Notes: generated from the letters alone by a model not told the origin. 18,924 bases of DNA from Flammula alnicola (GCA_015499995.1 JADNRV010000661.1:1-18924), one strand, 5' to 3'; counted from the first letter of the stretch, positions 1 through 11,065 are shown. Numbers and translations: made by a program.

Positions 1-1203
1 AGGGGCTGGGCGGAACAATAAGTGCACGGCCATAGTGGTAAACTGTGCGGGGTTTATTGAGATTGAATTGGTATTCTCTCGAGTCAATCACCTGCAGACA
101 GGGGGTGAGAGGCCCAAGAAAGGATGACTATATCCACCACGCAATCTAATTATTGACCCAAAGCGCCACAGCGGTGACGGCTTTACGATAAGGGGGGGCC
201 AATCTGGGTAGATCGCAATACGGCTGTTGGCAGTTTAGGCGCTGTGTCCGGTGCTGTGACGGGGTGCTGGGCCACGGAAGGTGCTCTGGCCTGATCTTGG
301 AAATGGGAAGAAGGGTGTGGCAGCTGCGCGGAGGGTGAGGCGGGGCTTTTCCCACGCTGACTCATTCAACGAGAAAATTGACCCAGAATGTCCCATCACC
401 ATCACGTGAGCATAGTGAGGCTGTGAGCACGTCATTGTCGTCTATTCAAATTGTTTTAGAGGTGCAGGGGAAGGTCAGAGGGGAGGGAGGGGAAAGGAAA
501 GAGGCAAGGGACAAGACAGGCGCGCTTTATAGGATGGTCCATACGCCTACTCGCGACAGTGACAAACTCGGATCGGATTCGATGGAACACGATCGATGGT
601 TGTGATCTCCCTTTTCCAATCTCTAAATTTCTATTATAGCGGAGGACGGCTTGACTACTGCCTGCGACCTGCGTGGGCGTGCCCCTGTCATCTCCTTCAA
701 GCTTTGTATGTGTACATAACAAGAAGTCTCCCAAGAAGATTCAAGCTTCTTGACGCCGGCTTCGATTTTGCACCCCTCGTCCGGTTAGATCATAGATGGC
801 ATGTAACACCGTGGACTCGTATCATTTTCATTGATCCTTCTCCACTCCGCTTATGTGCTGCCTATTCTCATTCACTCACCGCCCAACCCATACACTCCTT
901 CTATTCTAATCCAAACCTGATTCAGATCGTAGGGACGCACTTTTTAAGGCGAGCCTGTCAATCTTCCTCTTGATTCAAATTTCACGGTACTCCGAATGTC
1001 CCTATTCACCCCTCCTTTTTACTTTATTCCCTTTTGACCGCAGGATGATAGCTATCTGCTTCCGCTCGAAATTCAACGCCGCCACATGCATATGTGTAAC
1101 CTCCAAGCCCAACGCAGAAACAAAATCTGCATTCCAATGCAACTTGCCAAATCAAGCACACTCCGCATTTTTAGATCTCACTCTGCCTCCGCCGTCGCTC
1201 AAG
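1..1203. other. No supportable gene (left edge)
   Basis: This 1.2-kb stretch has open frames on both strands, but none shows family motifs or a consistent exon structure. A purine-rich tract lies at about 465-510 (runs of G and A) and pyrimidine-rich blocks follow from about 840 to 1030. It may contain the promoter of the weak candidate gene that follows, or the edge of a gene outside the window. I see nothing that can be named. Confidence 0.5.
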
Positions 1204-1661
1204 ATGGGTTTTGAATTTACCGTTCAAACACCCGTTCTTCGCTTAAAACTTGCCCCATCCCCAGGTCCGCGTCCGAGTCTTCGCGCTGAAAAATCCCCAT
1301 TGGAGCCGTCTGTTGCCGTCTTCCTTCTTCCTTGGTCCCAAAGAAAAAAGAACATGGATGGCTACACCCAACTTAAGGAGCGGTATCTTTCGCGAAATAT
1401 ATATTTAACGGTAATTGACAACTCACATCATTATCTCTGGGCTTTCAGGTTAACGACTACCCTGACAGCGAAGTCTATACCTGGGCTATCCAGAACGGGT
1501 TGGGTGGGCCTGAAGTTGTATGTCCGTATCCGAATCGGAATTTCACATTCATCCCAAAGCCACTATCGTCAAGAAAAGGAGTACCAGTGGTCACAAGGTC
1601 TCCTACTACGGGCTCCTACGGAGCTCGCACTTGCCAATTCCTAAGTATGCCAATCTCGTAA
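1204..1661 (+). CDS. Candidate small two-exon gene, unknown product
   Basis: Weak candidate. An ATG in good context (caagATGGG) at 1204 opens a frame that reads to 1410, where a gtaatt donor occurs. An acceptor (gggctttcag) ends at 1448. Exon 2 then stays open in the same phase for 70 codons to TAA at 1659-1661, giving a protein of about 139 residues. Exon 2 has a protein-like composition, starting VNDYPDSEVYTWAIQNGLGG. The inferred intron is only 38 nt, shorter than nearly all others in the window, and I recognise no domain. An alternative 66-nt intron from the gtatct donor at 1383 shifts exon 2 into a less protein-like frame. It could be a decayed gene remnant or chance. Confidence 0.25.
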
Positions 1662-3201
1662 CTCCATGCCGTACGTCTTACTTCCCTTCCTTTTGCTGCT
1701 GCGGTCTTAATCTGAATCATACATACGCTTACTACAGCCTACTGCCACTTTCAGACTTTAGTTGATAGTAATGTGTCAGGCTGATATTATTATTATTTCC
1801 CTGTTGGGCAATCCTCAATTTCCGCTCAAAACCAATTGCAATTGCACGGCAGATGTACTTGTACATATATTAGTGTAACCGCACGCAACCTCGACGAACT
1901 CATCATGATCAGGAACGCGCGTATTTTCTGGGTTTATCGAGGCTTATCGGACCTGCTGCCCCATGCTACTTCAAGCACATATTCATGATGTCAGCTGCAC
2001 TTGACCACATAGATGTCGACATGGTAGAGTTTTATCTTGGCTACTGCGCATGGCACCCATAGGGAAAATCGCTAATTTCCAATCGCCACTACACTACTTA
2101 CTTGTGATCCAAGCCCTGATCCTTAAGCCTGCCAAGCCAGGAGAATCTATGTCATGATCGTCTACGATATGTTACACGTCGACGGCCCGGGTGCTGCGCG
2201 GTGTGGCATCCAAGTTGGCGTATGGTCAGACAGGCAGACATTCGGATTTTCCCTGAATTCTTCCAGGTTCCCTCTGGACAGTGGACATGTACTTAGTGCG
2301 TTACTTCGATCACATCGCTTACTCGGACAACCCTAAGCTAATCATGGTCATCCGGCCGATTATTCTCTTAAGGTGTCCCGTGAAACTGGTGCAATCGCTG
2401 TCCCGTTGGCCATGTGCCATCCGAATGACGAATAAATTTAGGTCACAGTGTTCGTACGTGCACCATTCAACGTGCGAAAACGATGATGGCTTAGGCTACG
2501 GGCATCTGCACACAAAAAAACATCTTCGGGATGTCAACTCACATCTGATACTCAGATAACTGTGTATGACAATTGTATGTGGTGGAGTCAGGGGAAATTT
2601 TGTTCCGACTCCCAGAAATCGTAGACCAACGAATCAATCAAACTCGTTGAATTCCAGAAAGAAGCTTCTGGTTGATCAATTGGAGTTCGTGTACTAGTAA
2701 AACCAGGCAAGTTGCGCGCGTATATTTAACCACATCTAATGTTAGGAACGAATTCGTATTCTGAATCAAGCTTCTCAGTTCTGAACATTTACCCCCAGTG
2801 GAAAACCCATCTGCTCAGAACATGTGAGATGTGGTGAGATCGATTGACATCACCGGGCCATCAAATGCGCAGATACCAGCCGATCCTACACGAAAAATGA
2901 GAATCAGCGGATGGAATTTCGTGTGAGATCCTTTGAGATCATTCAATTTTATTTACGCAGTTTCCAAATCGATTATGCACGATATCGTCATATAGTATTT
3001 CGGCTCAAATCTGCTCATATCGATTGGCATAGCATGAGATTGCTTTTGATTCCCTTAATCCTCACTCGACTAAACACGATATGGCACGATGAAATTATAT
3101 TTAGCATATTATGGGATCGGGTAGGATACTATAGCATCGAATATAACAAATTCCGCCTTCACCAGGCTTCCTAAAACCAACCCCAAACACCGTCCTCCAC
3201 G
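1662..3201. other. Intergenic, no supportable gene
   Basis: About 1.5 kb with only short, composition-neutral open frames on both strands. I found no splice-consistent exon chain, no terminal repeats and no RNA gene. Its right end is the 3' flank of the minus-strand gene that ends at 3202. Confidence 0.55.
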
Positions 3202-4507
3202 TCAATGTTGTTGCTTGATACCACTGGTTTTGCGAGTTGCTCGGCCTGGTTTCAAGGATGCGGCGGACAGGGACTTGGATTTGTTAATAAAGAGCTGCAA
3301 AACGGAATGAGAAATGACCATAAAGATAAATCGAAGCTCGAAAATGTACCTGTTCCTCGGGGGTTCCCTTCAAGCTCTTCCAGTAAGCTGCAAAGTCAGC
3401 ATTACTCCCGTCAATATTCTTCTTGGACCAGTCGATTTTACACAAGTTTCTGAACAAAAAATCAGTGAGAAAGATGATGTATGTTGCTTTAGTTCGACTT
3501 ACCGTGGAGTCGTAGACTTCAGGACGGGATTTTCGCCTGAAGGGATGGTGTCGGGTGGTGTAGGCTGTGTAGCAGACCCTGCGCTCGCGGTATTCACAGT
3601 ATCGCCTAACTGAGCTGGTGCCATCGAAGCCGCGGCGAGGTTCTCAGTCGGAAGAGCGAGAGGAAGTGCTGGTGTGAGATTGGGGGTGTTCTCGCCCAGC
3701 AGAGCTGCTGCCACTGTCGACGGCCTTGTGGATGCGGCGGTAGTGAATTCACTAGTCAGAGGACTTGTCAAGGATGGAGGTATGCCATCCACGGAATCTA
3801 GGTCAGTGCGCGGAACCACAGCAGCAGGTGCGGTCTGCGGTAATGATTCAGGCAGTGGGACCGTGACAGCTGATCCATGTTGCGAATGTGCTTGAGGAAC
3901 AGATGCAGAAGCTTGAACAGGAGGTGTTGTAGACAATGGACTCACCGAGAACCTATGAAAGGAGAGGAAATTTAACGAGAAGGAAAGAGTTTGTGCTCAC
4001 AGAGTGCCAGAGATCTTTTATTTCGGAGTAGAGAGTTTTCTGAATGAATGAATGAGGAAATACCATGAACTAGACGACTTACAACAATGTCGCGTTTGCG
4101 TACAGGCTGAACAGGTGACAGGAGATCTTTTGAGACTATGGAATCCGGTAACTTGGGAATGTTGGATCCTGCGTTCAACGATGTGGAAGGAGTGGGGGCA
4201 ATGCCAATGGTGGTTGAAACAACGTGTTCAAACTTTGTTCTAACAGGATTCTCGGAGATATCACGAAATTTCCCAAAGTGGATGGAAGCACCATTTCCAC
4301 CAACAGGTGAGATCTGCAGCTTGCACGATTTGAGAATATGGGGTCGATATCACAGGATCTCACGTATTCTCAACAGACGCGTTTTTCACTGGGATTTACC
4401 AACCAAAGTGCGCTACCATCGTGATTAAATTGACGGCGCTCTCCCCAGCCCCTTTCTTGTTCTCGCCATCTTTTTACTACGGGCATCTGCATCTGATACT
4501 GATTCAT
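3202..4507 (-). CDS. Spliced Ser/Thr/Pro/Ala-rich protein of unknown function
   Basis: I rebuilt this gene on the minus strand. Exons, 5' to 3': 4507-4400, 4313-4083, a small middle exon near 4039-4001, 3952-3503, 3449-3350 and 3294-3202, with stop TGA at 3204-3202. The last three exons join in perfect phase through a 53-nt (3502-3450) and a 55-nt (3349-3295) GT-AG intron; the first two join through gtaaat...ctgcag. The long exon 3952-3503 encodes a low-complexity, probably disordered segment rich in P, T, S and A. The last two exons encode a compact W/Y/K-rich tail containing KIDWSKKNIDG and FAAYWKSLKG, then a basic C-terminus. The middle exon is unresolved: a 39-nt exon (4039-4001) gives the wrong phase, while a 14-nt version using the acceptor at 4016-4015 restores it, for about 331 residues. 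Start ATG 4507 is a choice, because the frame stays open upstream without another ATG. No family recognised; the tail might be a small DNA-binding or interaction motif, but I cannot support that. Confidence 0.55.
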
Positions 4508-5196
4508 ATCCACGCGTGTCTGTCCAGATTCCACCCTGGTCTGAGAAGGGTCATAAACAGTCGCATCTAAAAAGGCAAAACAGGGAGGGTATGTATATTT
4601 ACGTTGAAGGTGTTTGAATGGATTATTATTCAATTATAGACCCGTTGACATGCGTGGCGAACCTGGCTGTGTTCAAAGGGAACCTGGAAAGGGTTTTAAT
4701 GCGGCTTAGAGGCAGATATAGAGTAGTCTGTGGGTGTGGGTGCATATCTGATAACGCTCACGGCCACGGCGCCCGTCCTTATGGCGAACTGGGAGTATGA
4801 AGCACAAGTATAGGCCAGCTGCTCACGCTGGCCGTTCAAGGGAAATTCTAGCGTTCTAGTTTGATAAAATGTGTGGGTGTGGGTAGTACGGATTCCACAC
4901 TTTCAAAGCAAGTCGCACCTAAGGGCCAGTTTACTTGATGCCTTCTTTAGGGCCTGATTCGTTTAATCCCTGGATTGAATGAACATCCACGAAAAGGATC
5001 CTCACACAATGTTACGTTGGACGTTGAGTTCGAACCTAGAATATAGTTGTGACTCGCATCTGATGCGCCTGAGCATGTTGGACCTTGTCAGCGAACGTAT
5101 GTATCTGTCTCCCACATCTTTACAAAAATATTTTAGCCGCTGTGTACCAAGAATAATGCCAGTGAACGCTAACGCCGACCTACATACATAGAATAG

Positions 5197-5397
5197 ATAA
5201 ATGTTGGTGTCCTGGTAACGTGGAAATGCAAAGTGGAATATTACCCATGCCACTTCTACGGGCCTGCAGATGGCAATTGGATCTACACGGAATGTTGCGA
5301 ATTCGTTTTTGCAGATGCAGTGACTTTCTCCGATGATGACAACAGCGTGTGCCAGTGTGGCCGGATGAAAGATACGTATACACGATTCCGGATCTAG
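5197..5397 (+). other. Cys/aromatic-rich open stretch, possible terminal exon
   Basis: An open frame of 66 codons follows an in-frame TAG at 5194-5196 and ends at TAG 5395-5397. It has no ATG near its start, so it could only be a downstream exon; aatag ending at 5196 is a possible acceptor. The product is unusually rich in Cys, Trp, Tyr and Phe (EYYPCHFYGPADGNWIYTEC, then a CQCG motif near the end). An upstream open frame beginning at ATG 4979 ends next to a gtatgt donor at about 5098, but I could not join the two in phase. A stretch this long can arise by chance. Confidence 0.2.
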
Positions 5398-5810
5398 TTG
5401 AATGAGGCAGAAACCAAAGACGCAGGGCTCCTCGAGACGAGAAGCTAGAGAGAGAAGAAAAGGAAACTCCGGCCCAAGGGGGATTACTGGGGGGGGAGAG
5501 ATGGTTCAGATAATGAGCTCGTGCCTCGGGCGTCGAAGTCTTACGTCAAGGAAGACGAAGATTCGTGCTTTTGATCTAGTGTAACCCAATGTAAAATAGC
5601 TCGATGGTGGCGAATTAGGTGGCGACGAAGAGAAATTGGAATAACCAGGGATAAGAGTGCGAAAGCGCAGAAAGGTCTCGAATCCGAATTCACATGAATC
5701 AAATAGGCAACTCGGGAACATATGTTGAATTTCAGGGAAGGGAGTCGGTCCTAGTGATTGCGGAATACGAACAAATTGAGCTGGAAGCATGAAGATGCAT
5801 GATGGGGTGC

Positions 5811-5830
5811 CTTATCTTATCTTATCTTAT
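5811..5830. repeat. CTTAT microsatellite, four units
   Basis: Four perfect tandem copies of CTTAT, followed by the palindromic cggccg. It is a short simple repeat in intergenic DNA with no evident function. Confidence 0.85.
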
Positions 5831-6525
5831 CGGCCGATATCAATTTTCGGCTCCGACAGTCCTCCATTCGGAATTTCTTTGGCCGTTCACCAAGAACTTC
5901 GTAGTCACCTACTTGCTTCACCCATTCTTCACCAGCCCTCAGGCCTCAACGTTCAACGGGTAACCAATGATTTGAGCTTTCTTCCATGTAAAAATTTGTT
6001 TTAACAAGTCGCCCGTGAAATTGGTGCATTGTATTTCGGTGAGCCTCATTTTTGGCATCTGACGTGTCCTTGTTTTCATGACAAGCGACAGTTGTTTTAT
6101 ACCCATGTCCGAAGCTCGAGCCTTCGAATAATATCCAGTTTTTCATGACCTACATCGAATTCACGTCCCCTTCCGGACCTTCCATGAGGTTGCACCGAGG
6201 AAGCATTTTGCCTTGATGGAATGATAGTTGGCTTCATCATTCAGGTACTTATACTGTGGCGCCTACGGACGGGACAGAAATAGGAAAAACCATGGAAACC
6301 GTGTCCCACTGCCGTGCTGTCAACCTACCTTAGGCACTCACAAAATAACAAAACCCAGTCTGCATTATCACGCAACAAGTATCTTTGAACAAGCACCTTT
6401 GAAGACGCACGCGCCTTGCTAGGAAGACCATGGTAACCTCCCTCTGGTAACACTAGACGCGTCGTTACCTTCAATCTACGTCATCCTTGTTTTTGCCTTT
6501 GCTTAAAACCTGGCAGCTCTGGAAA

Positions 6526-6682
6526 ATGTCTCATCCAGCAACGTGAGTCTCGCGCTTCTTGACTCCTTCTTCCGATCCTAATCATGCACGTATTTCAGAA
6601 TCTTCCTTGCAGCCTGAAACGAACCCTCTCAACTCAAGATAAAGCCACGCCAACGATTCTGATTCAACGATTCTAATTTACG
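6526..6682 (+). promoter_or_regulatory. Spliced leader region with upstream ORF
   Basis: An ATG in strong context (gaaaATGTC, 6526) opens MSHPA and then meets a consensus gtgagt donor. If the acceptor is the second AG (ccttgcag, just before cctgaaacg), the frame continues for about 20 codons to TAA near 6674. That frame is the same as the F-box gene's, and TAA is the only stop separating them once the next intron (6683-6739) is removed. The simplest reading is a 5' leader with one or two introns and a small upstream ORF that could damp translation. The other reading is a lost N-terminal exon of the F-box gene. Confidence 0.4.
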
Positions 6683-6742
6683 GTGCGTTTAACTTTTTGC
6701 ATAAAGACGATATTTCTCATGCGAACTGAATGGGCGCAGACT

Positions 6743-9431
6743 ATGAACTTGAAGAGCCTGTATCCCTTCAAACGAATATATGACGCGTACTGCCGCATCC
6801 GGACCCATATTCGGCTCACAAAGGACCGTGCCCGACCACTACTAGAAAGAAGGAAATCTCCTATACACTTTCGCCGCTGGAAATGTTCCCTGGGACGTTC
6901 TCTGAGATCTGGAAAGAGACACTCGCGTGATCGACCACCACCACCGTCAACCACAAGGGCCAAATCTCTATTTACGCGCTTACGTCTCTGGAAACGGACA
7001 GTGGGACGTTCGCTGACTGTTCGAGGGCTGAGAAGAAGATCGACGCGTTCGGCTCCAGGTACCGTCCTCTCCAACGCTCCAGACTCTTCGATTCTGGAAA
7101 TCACCCCAGAAACACTAGAGCTCTCTTCACCACAAGACGACGATACGCCAACACAAGATACATTAATGCTTTCTGTTGCCAACATCCCCTCAGCTTCGGC
7201 TATCCCACTGCCTGCCTCCTCGCAAGCCGTTTTCCCCGTATCTCTCACCAATAATCAGCACACCTCGAACCCGCCCGCGGAATCGAACCACTCTTCAGCT
7301 GTAGTTGGAGCGGACGATCAGCTAGACGATGAAGCTATGACCGACGAGCCGGACACGTCACGTTCCAATGAAGTTGTTCCTGAACAACTGCATCCTTCCT
7401 TAGCCGAAGAATCAGCCACATTGACATCGTCTTCCAACGATGTTCCTCCTCCAGCCCACATTTTCACATATGAAATTGCTCCTGCGGAAGACGTCGAGGT
7501 CACTAGTTGGACTGACGTGAGTGCGCCACCCCCTTGTAGGCCATCTTGGATGGTGGACCTGCCGCCCTTGACACCAGACACGGCCAGTTTTTCTGTCGCA
7601 TCGGTCGCAACGACGCAATACCTTCCTACACCTGAACCAAGCCCACACCATGATCATATTCAGGTTGGAGGCCTACGTTCTGAAATGGACCGCGTACAAG
7701 TTCAACCGCTCCAATTGGTGCCATCCGATTCCACAGAACTGAAAACGCGAAATGTCACGGTAAGCATAAGTTATATTCTTAGCATCCTCTTTTATTTATG
7801 ATGCATACATTTTAGAGATACAACGATGAGGGTCTGAATGGGAATTCTGCAAACGGACGTGCCACTATCTCTGACGGTTCGCTTTTTCATATTGATGTGA
7901 ATGAGCTATGCCCTGACTCGCGTCCCAAACAGTTCATCCCCGCAAGCCTCTCATTGATGCATTGCCAAACGAACTCATTACTTCGATCCTCGAATACCTC
8001 CTTCCCAATGATACGCTTACTCCGACCCACCGACACCTTATCAACGTTCGTGGTGTCTCGAATAGGTGGAAGGCTCTCAGCCAGCAACTGCTCTTTCAGT
8101 CTGGCTCTCTGATTCTGTCTCCTAGTCTTTCCACCACGGCCGAGTTCAATCCGAGCCATCGAGATCTTCGCTCCAAATGGCATGCTCAGCTTCGACATGT
8201 TATTAAAACTCGCGGCCATTTCGATACTGTTGCATTTTGCTTTGATAGTCGTTCCTCCCCCGACGAGGATCTAGCAAGTCTTTTTACTGGCGCGCTGTCA
8301 AAATGCAGGCGATCAGCTATCGTAAGGCTGCTTCCGGAGTCCGAACATGATCTTCAAGACCCTATGCATTTTGAATTCCCGCGGCTCAATTTTCGGCAAG
8401 ACCTTCGCTGGTCGCGCCTAACAGAACTACGTCTCGATTGTCCGCTTTCCGACAGCGATGCCTACGATATTTTGACCCTAGGGAGTCAGACGCTTGAGAC
8501 AGTCGCTCTAACGGTGCGCAAAAGTGGCTCTTTGGAGGAGGACATCCCGAACATACAATGCCTAGACCATTTGCATTCTCTCGAAATCAACTCCTGGGTG
8601 GAATTGATGACACTCTTTTCGAGATTATCCCTCCCTTCCTTAACGAACCTCAGCTTGGGTGCTCGCACTGAATCAGCTCTGCTCACTCCAAGCGCGGCAT
8701 CGTCATTATTGGATCCGGAACTCAATATCCCTTGGAGCCGTCTAACGCGACTTTCTCTTCGCAGTCATTCCTACCGTCCGTGCTCTCTTGACCGAATTCT
8801 GTCCAAATGCAATCAGTTGAGCCGCTTCGAGTGGCAAGGTGGCCTGCGGGAATTTGCATCTTCAGATACACTCCCACCGACTGCACTCCCTCGACTTCAA
8901 GAACTGACACTTCTATCAGACGAAGCTGGAGCTTGTGAATCCTTACTCGAGCTTCTGTCACACGTGCCAAATGTTCAGGTTATCAAAATTTCCCGATACA
9001 GTCGTCATGTCCTTTGGTTTTTAGAGAGGCATTACACAAAACTCGTGAATCTCGCAATTGATGAGCGGATTACTTTGCATACGCTTGCTAGCATTCTTCG
9101 CTCAGTGGGACAGACGCTTGTTAGAGGAGAATTTGTGACTGGTGATATCGACGGTCAACCTCTGATGGGCGATATATCTTGTCTGTCGCTCAAACACTTG
9201 ACGTTGCGTTCCAGTGTCTCTCTGCGCTCATTTTGGGAACGGATCGACAAATTACCACTACAAACTCTGACGATTATCTTACAAAATGGGATTTCCTCAC
9301 CAGAAATTGAACCTTTCCTATCTCGATTCATAACGCCAGTAGCTCCTCCCATCATAGGCGAATTACGGCAAACACAATCCGTTTCATATCATTACCTCTT
9401 CCCCCAGTCTACACCTACTCAATCGCCTTAA
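6743..9431 (+). CDS. F-box/LRR-like protein with long disordered N-terminus
   Basis: Inferred substrate receptor of an SCF (Skp1-cullin-F-box) ubiquitin ligase, about 858 residues. Exons: 6743-7759, 7816-7876 and 7933-9431. Intron 1 (56 nt) has gtaagc...tttag. Intron 2 (56 nt) has a poor donor (gttcgc) but a ctgac branch site, a cag acceptor, and the phase needed to enter the F-box frame. I chose ATG 6743 because ATG 6719 lies inside a likely 57-nt intron (gtgcgt...gcgcag, 6683-6739). Residues 1-130 are strongly basic, with a two-copy WK-x3-GRSL repeat and possible nuclear-localisation character. Residues about 130-340 are S/T/P- and acid-rich, probably disordered. The F-box is near residue 366-410 (LPNELITSILEYL, then RWKALSQQLL). 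Degenerate leucine-rich segments (RLTELRLDCPL, SLTNLSLGA, RLTRLSLRS, RLQELTLLS, SLKHLTLRS) run to the end. It converges with the next gene, 203 bp between stops. The F-box part could be a separate gene if intron 2 is wrong. Confidence 0.75.
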
Positions 9432-9634
9432 TTTTACGATGCATTTTCGGTTATTATAATCTATGCGACAGAATAATAGACAAACATCCGCTTTACGCAA
9501 TAGAATTAAATTTCAATGAGAATCCAAAGCTACGGGTGGAATACACGCGTAGAATGGACATAGAGGCTAATTAACATCACTAGGTCTGTAGAGTAACATA
9601 TTGCCGTCCTGCCATAAGTAGTTCAAGGTCTCGT

Positions 9635-11065
9635 TTACTTCGATGTCTTTCCATCCCACGTAAGGTAACTCATCGACCGTCCAAGCAAGTAAGCGAGGGA
9701 AAGGGACTTCGCACGGGCATGAGTCTTCAAGATAGTGAGCGCCCTCTTATGCACATGGAAGGATCCTAACTGTACAGACGGAATCGAGCGTAGGTGTGGA
9801 ATTTGCAGGAAATCAACCACGTCTTCGTCGAACATAAAAGACATGAAGAAGTTTATGTTCTGAAGCCGGCACTGTGATTTGGCCAAGAAATGATCCAATG
9901 GAGCGTAGTTACGTGGGCGAAAACCGAGGAATGTGATTTCCAGGAGTTGTAGATTCGGTAGGACCAAGTCGGCGAAAATATAAAATGGATCGGCCTCTGC
10001 CTGTAGCGTAAGAGATGTGAGGTTGGGTAGAAAAGCAGTGGGATTCAGTAACTTTAATCCGTAAGGCTGAAGACGTTGAGGTAGATTGAGTATAGTGATG
10101 TTCGACGCAGATGAAGATTGGGATATGTAAGATATAGCGTCCTGAAGCGAAATTGGAGCATCGATGTAGACAGTATCCAACTGTTTCCATGGGAGGTTGT
10201 AGAGGGGAATATTGGCAAACGAGCGATTGCGATTCCAATACACGTGGCGGAGAGGTTTCAGCAAGGCCAAGAGAGAGATAAGAGCCTGAACGGTGTCCGG
10301 CGGGGGGACCGTTTCGGACACGAAGCTAATTTCTAGTTCTTCGAGGAGAGGCAATTCCCAGGCGGGGTCCCGGACTCCTAGCATCGCGATGAAGTCCTCG
10401 GCTAGGTCAGTGTCGAATCTAATGGACAAGGATCGCCACCGGTGAGCCTCCGTTGCGAATAACTGGAACATCTGTCTTGCATGGGATGGGTCAAATGCAG
10501 GCTCATTTGGCGTGGGGGAGAGGTGGAGATGAAGAGGGGCGCGTAATGACTGCTCCAACCAGTATTTCATGGCTGGAATCTTTGGAAGAGATCGCCAATC
10601 CTGTTGTCCAGAGAGTGATGTCCACAAAGACGACGTAGATTGAGCGACTGCTCTCCAATACCTGCACACCTGGAGGAGATTAAATGGCGCGATTCGACCC
10701 GAAGAGTAGTCGACTATTAAATGTCGACGTAGGAACTTCTTGGAGAGCCTGAAATATATTCTTTCCCTGGCAACCGTTAATTCGAAGATTTGGCCCAGGA
10801 CCTCGAAGGGAAGTTTGTTTGCGTATATCTCAGCATTCTGAAACGTGTTATGAGTCGAAATACAATATAATTGCAGGCGCAATACTTTTTCCTGGGTAGA
10901 TCCCTCTATATATGCTTCAAGCGGTGGGGCGCATGCATCATGAGGTATTATAAGATGGTAATGACGGTTCGACAAGCTATTGGAGCCTTCCTTGTCGTAA
11001 GTGCGATTGCTTGGGCGTGGCTCGAGAGTGGCAGAGCAGTGATCAGTTCGTTCGTGGTCTAGCAT
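9635..11065 (-). CDS. F-box domain protein
   Basis: An uninterrupted 476-residue frame on the minus strand, ATG at 11065 and TAA at 9637-9635. The F-box begins near residue 84 (KLPFEVLGQIFELT) and ends with NLLQVCRYWRAVAQSTSSLW, about residues 129-148. This is the usual layout of Agaricomycete F-box-like proteins, in which the second half carries the VCRxWRxxA...LW signature. The rest contains spaced leucine-rich segments (PLLEELEISF, PNLTSLTLQA, PNLQLLEITF) consistent with an LRR-like substrate-binding region. Inferred role: recruiting a target to an SCF ubiquitin ligase, partner unknown. Residues 1-80 are unlike a folded domain and could include untranslated sequence if a later start is used. 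It shows little similarity to the neighbouring plus-strand F-box protein beyond the F-box, so it is not a recent tandem copy. Unlike its neighbours it needs no intron. Confidence 0.85.
   Translation of the reverse strand: MLDHERTDHCSATLEPRPSNRTYDKEGSNSLSNRHYHLIIPHDACAPPLEAYIEGSTQEKVLRLQLYCISTHNTFQNAEIYANKLPFEVLGQIFELTVARERIYFRLSKKFLRRHLIVDYSSGRIAPFNLLQVCRYWRAVAQSTSSLWTSLSGQQDWRSLPKIPAMKYWLEQSLRAPLHLHLSPTPNEPAFDPSHARQMFQLFATEAHRWRSLSIRFDTDLAEDFIAMLGVRDPAWELPLLEELEISFVSETVPPPDTVQALISLLALLKPLRHVYWNRNRSFANIPLYNLPWKQLDTVYIDAPISLQDAISYISQSSSASNITILNLPQRLQPYGLKLLNPTAFLPNLTSLTLQAEADPFYIFADLVLPNLQLLEITFLGFRPRNYAPLDHFLAKSQCRLQNINFFMSFMFDEDVVDFLQIPHLRSIPSVQLGSFHVHKRALTILKTHARAKSLSLAYLLGRSMSYLTWDGKTSK

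Larger units (their letters stand above)
4508..6525. other. Intergenic region with one coding-like stretch
   Basis: About 2 kb between the divergent minus-strand gene and the F-box gene. It holds a Cys-rich open stretch (5197-5397, listed separately), a short CTTAT repeat and two copies of gtgggtgtgggt (near 4730 and 4872). It probably includes both promoters. A minus-strand open frame at 5790-5506 has a plausible composition but no motif and was not called. Confidence 0.45.

Noticed and set aside
970..1644. Single 224-codon open frame on the plus strand
   Set aside because: Read straight through, it has no motif and its second half is less protein-like than the alternative spliced frame. 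Only the ATG 1204 part was kept, as a weak candidate.
3202..3449. HMG-box-like W..L pattern in the tail of the minus-strand protein
   Set aside because: Only one helix-like segment fits loosely; the full box is absent, so no DNA-binding assignment is justified.
5506..5790. Minus-strand open frame of 94 codons with Pro/Ser-rich product
   Set aside because: The composition is plausible, but there is no domain, no splice context and no neighbour link. Length is within chance for this much intergenic DNA.
6673..7251. Minus-strand open frame of 192 codons
   Set aside because: It is the antisense shadow of the F-box gene's first exon; its Ser/Glu/Arg bias mirrors the sense composition.
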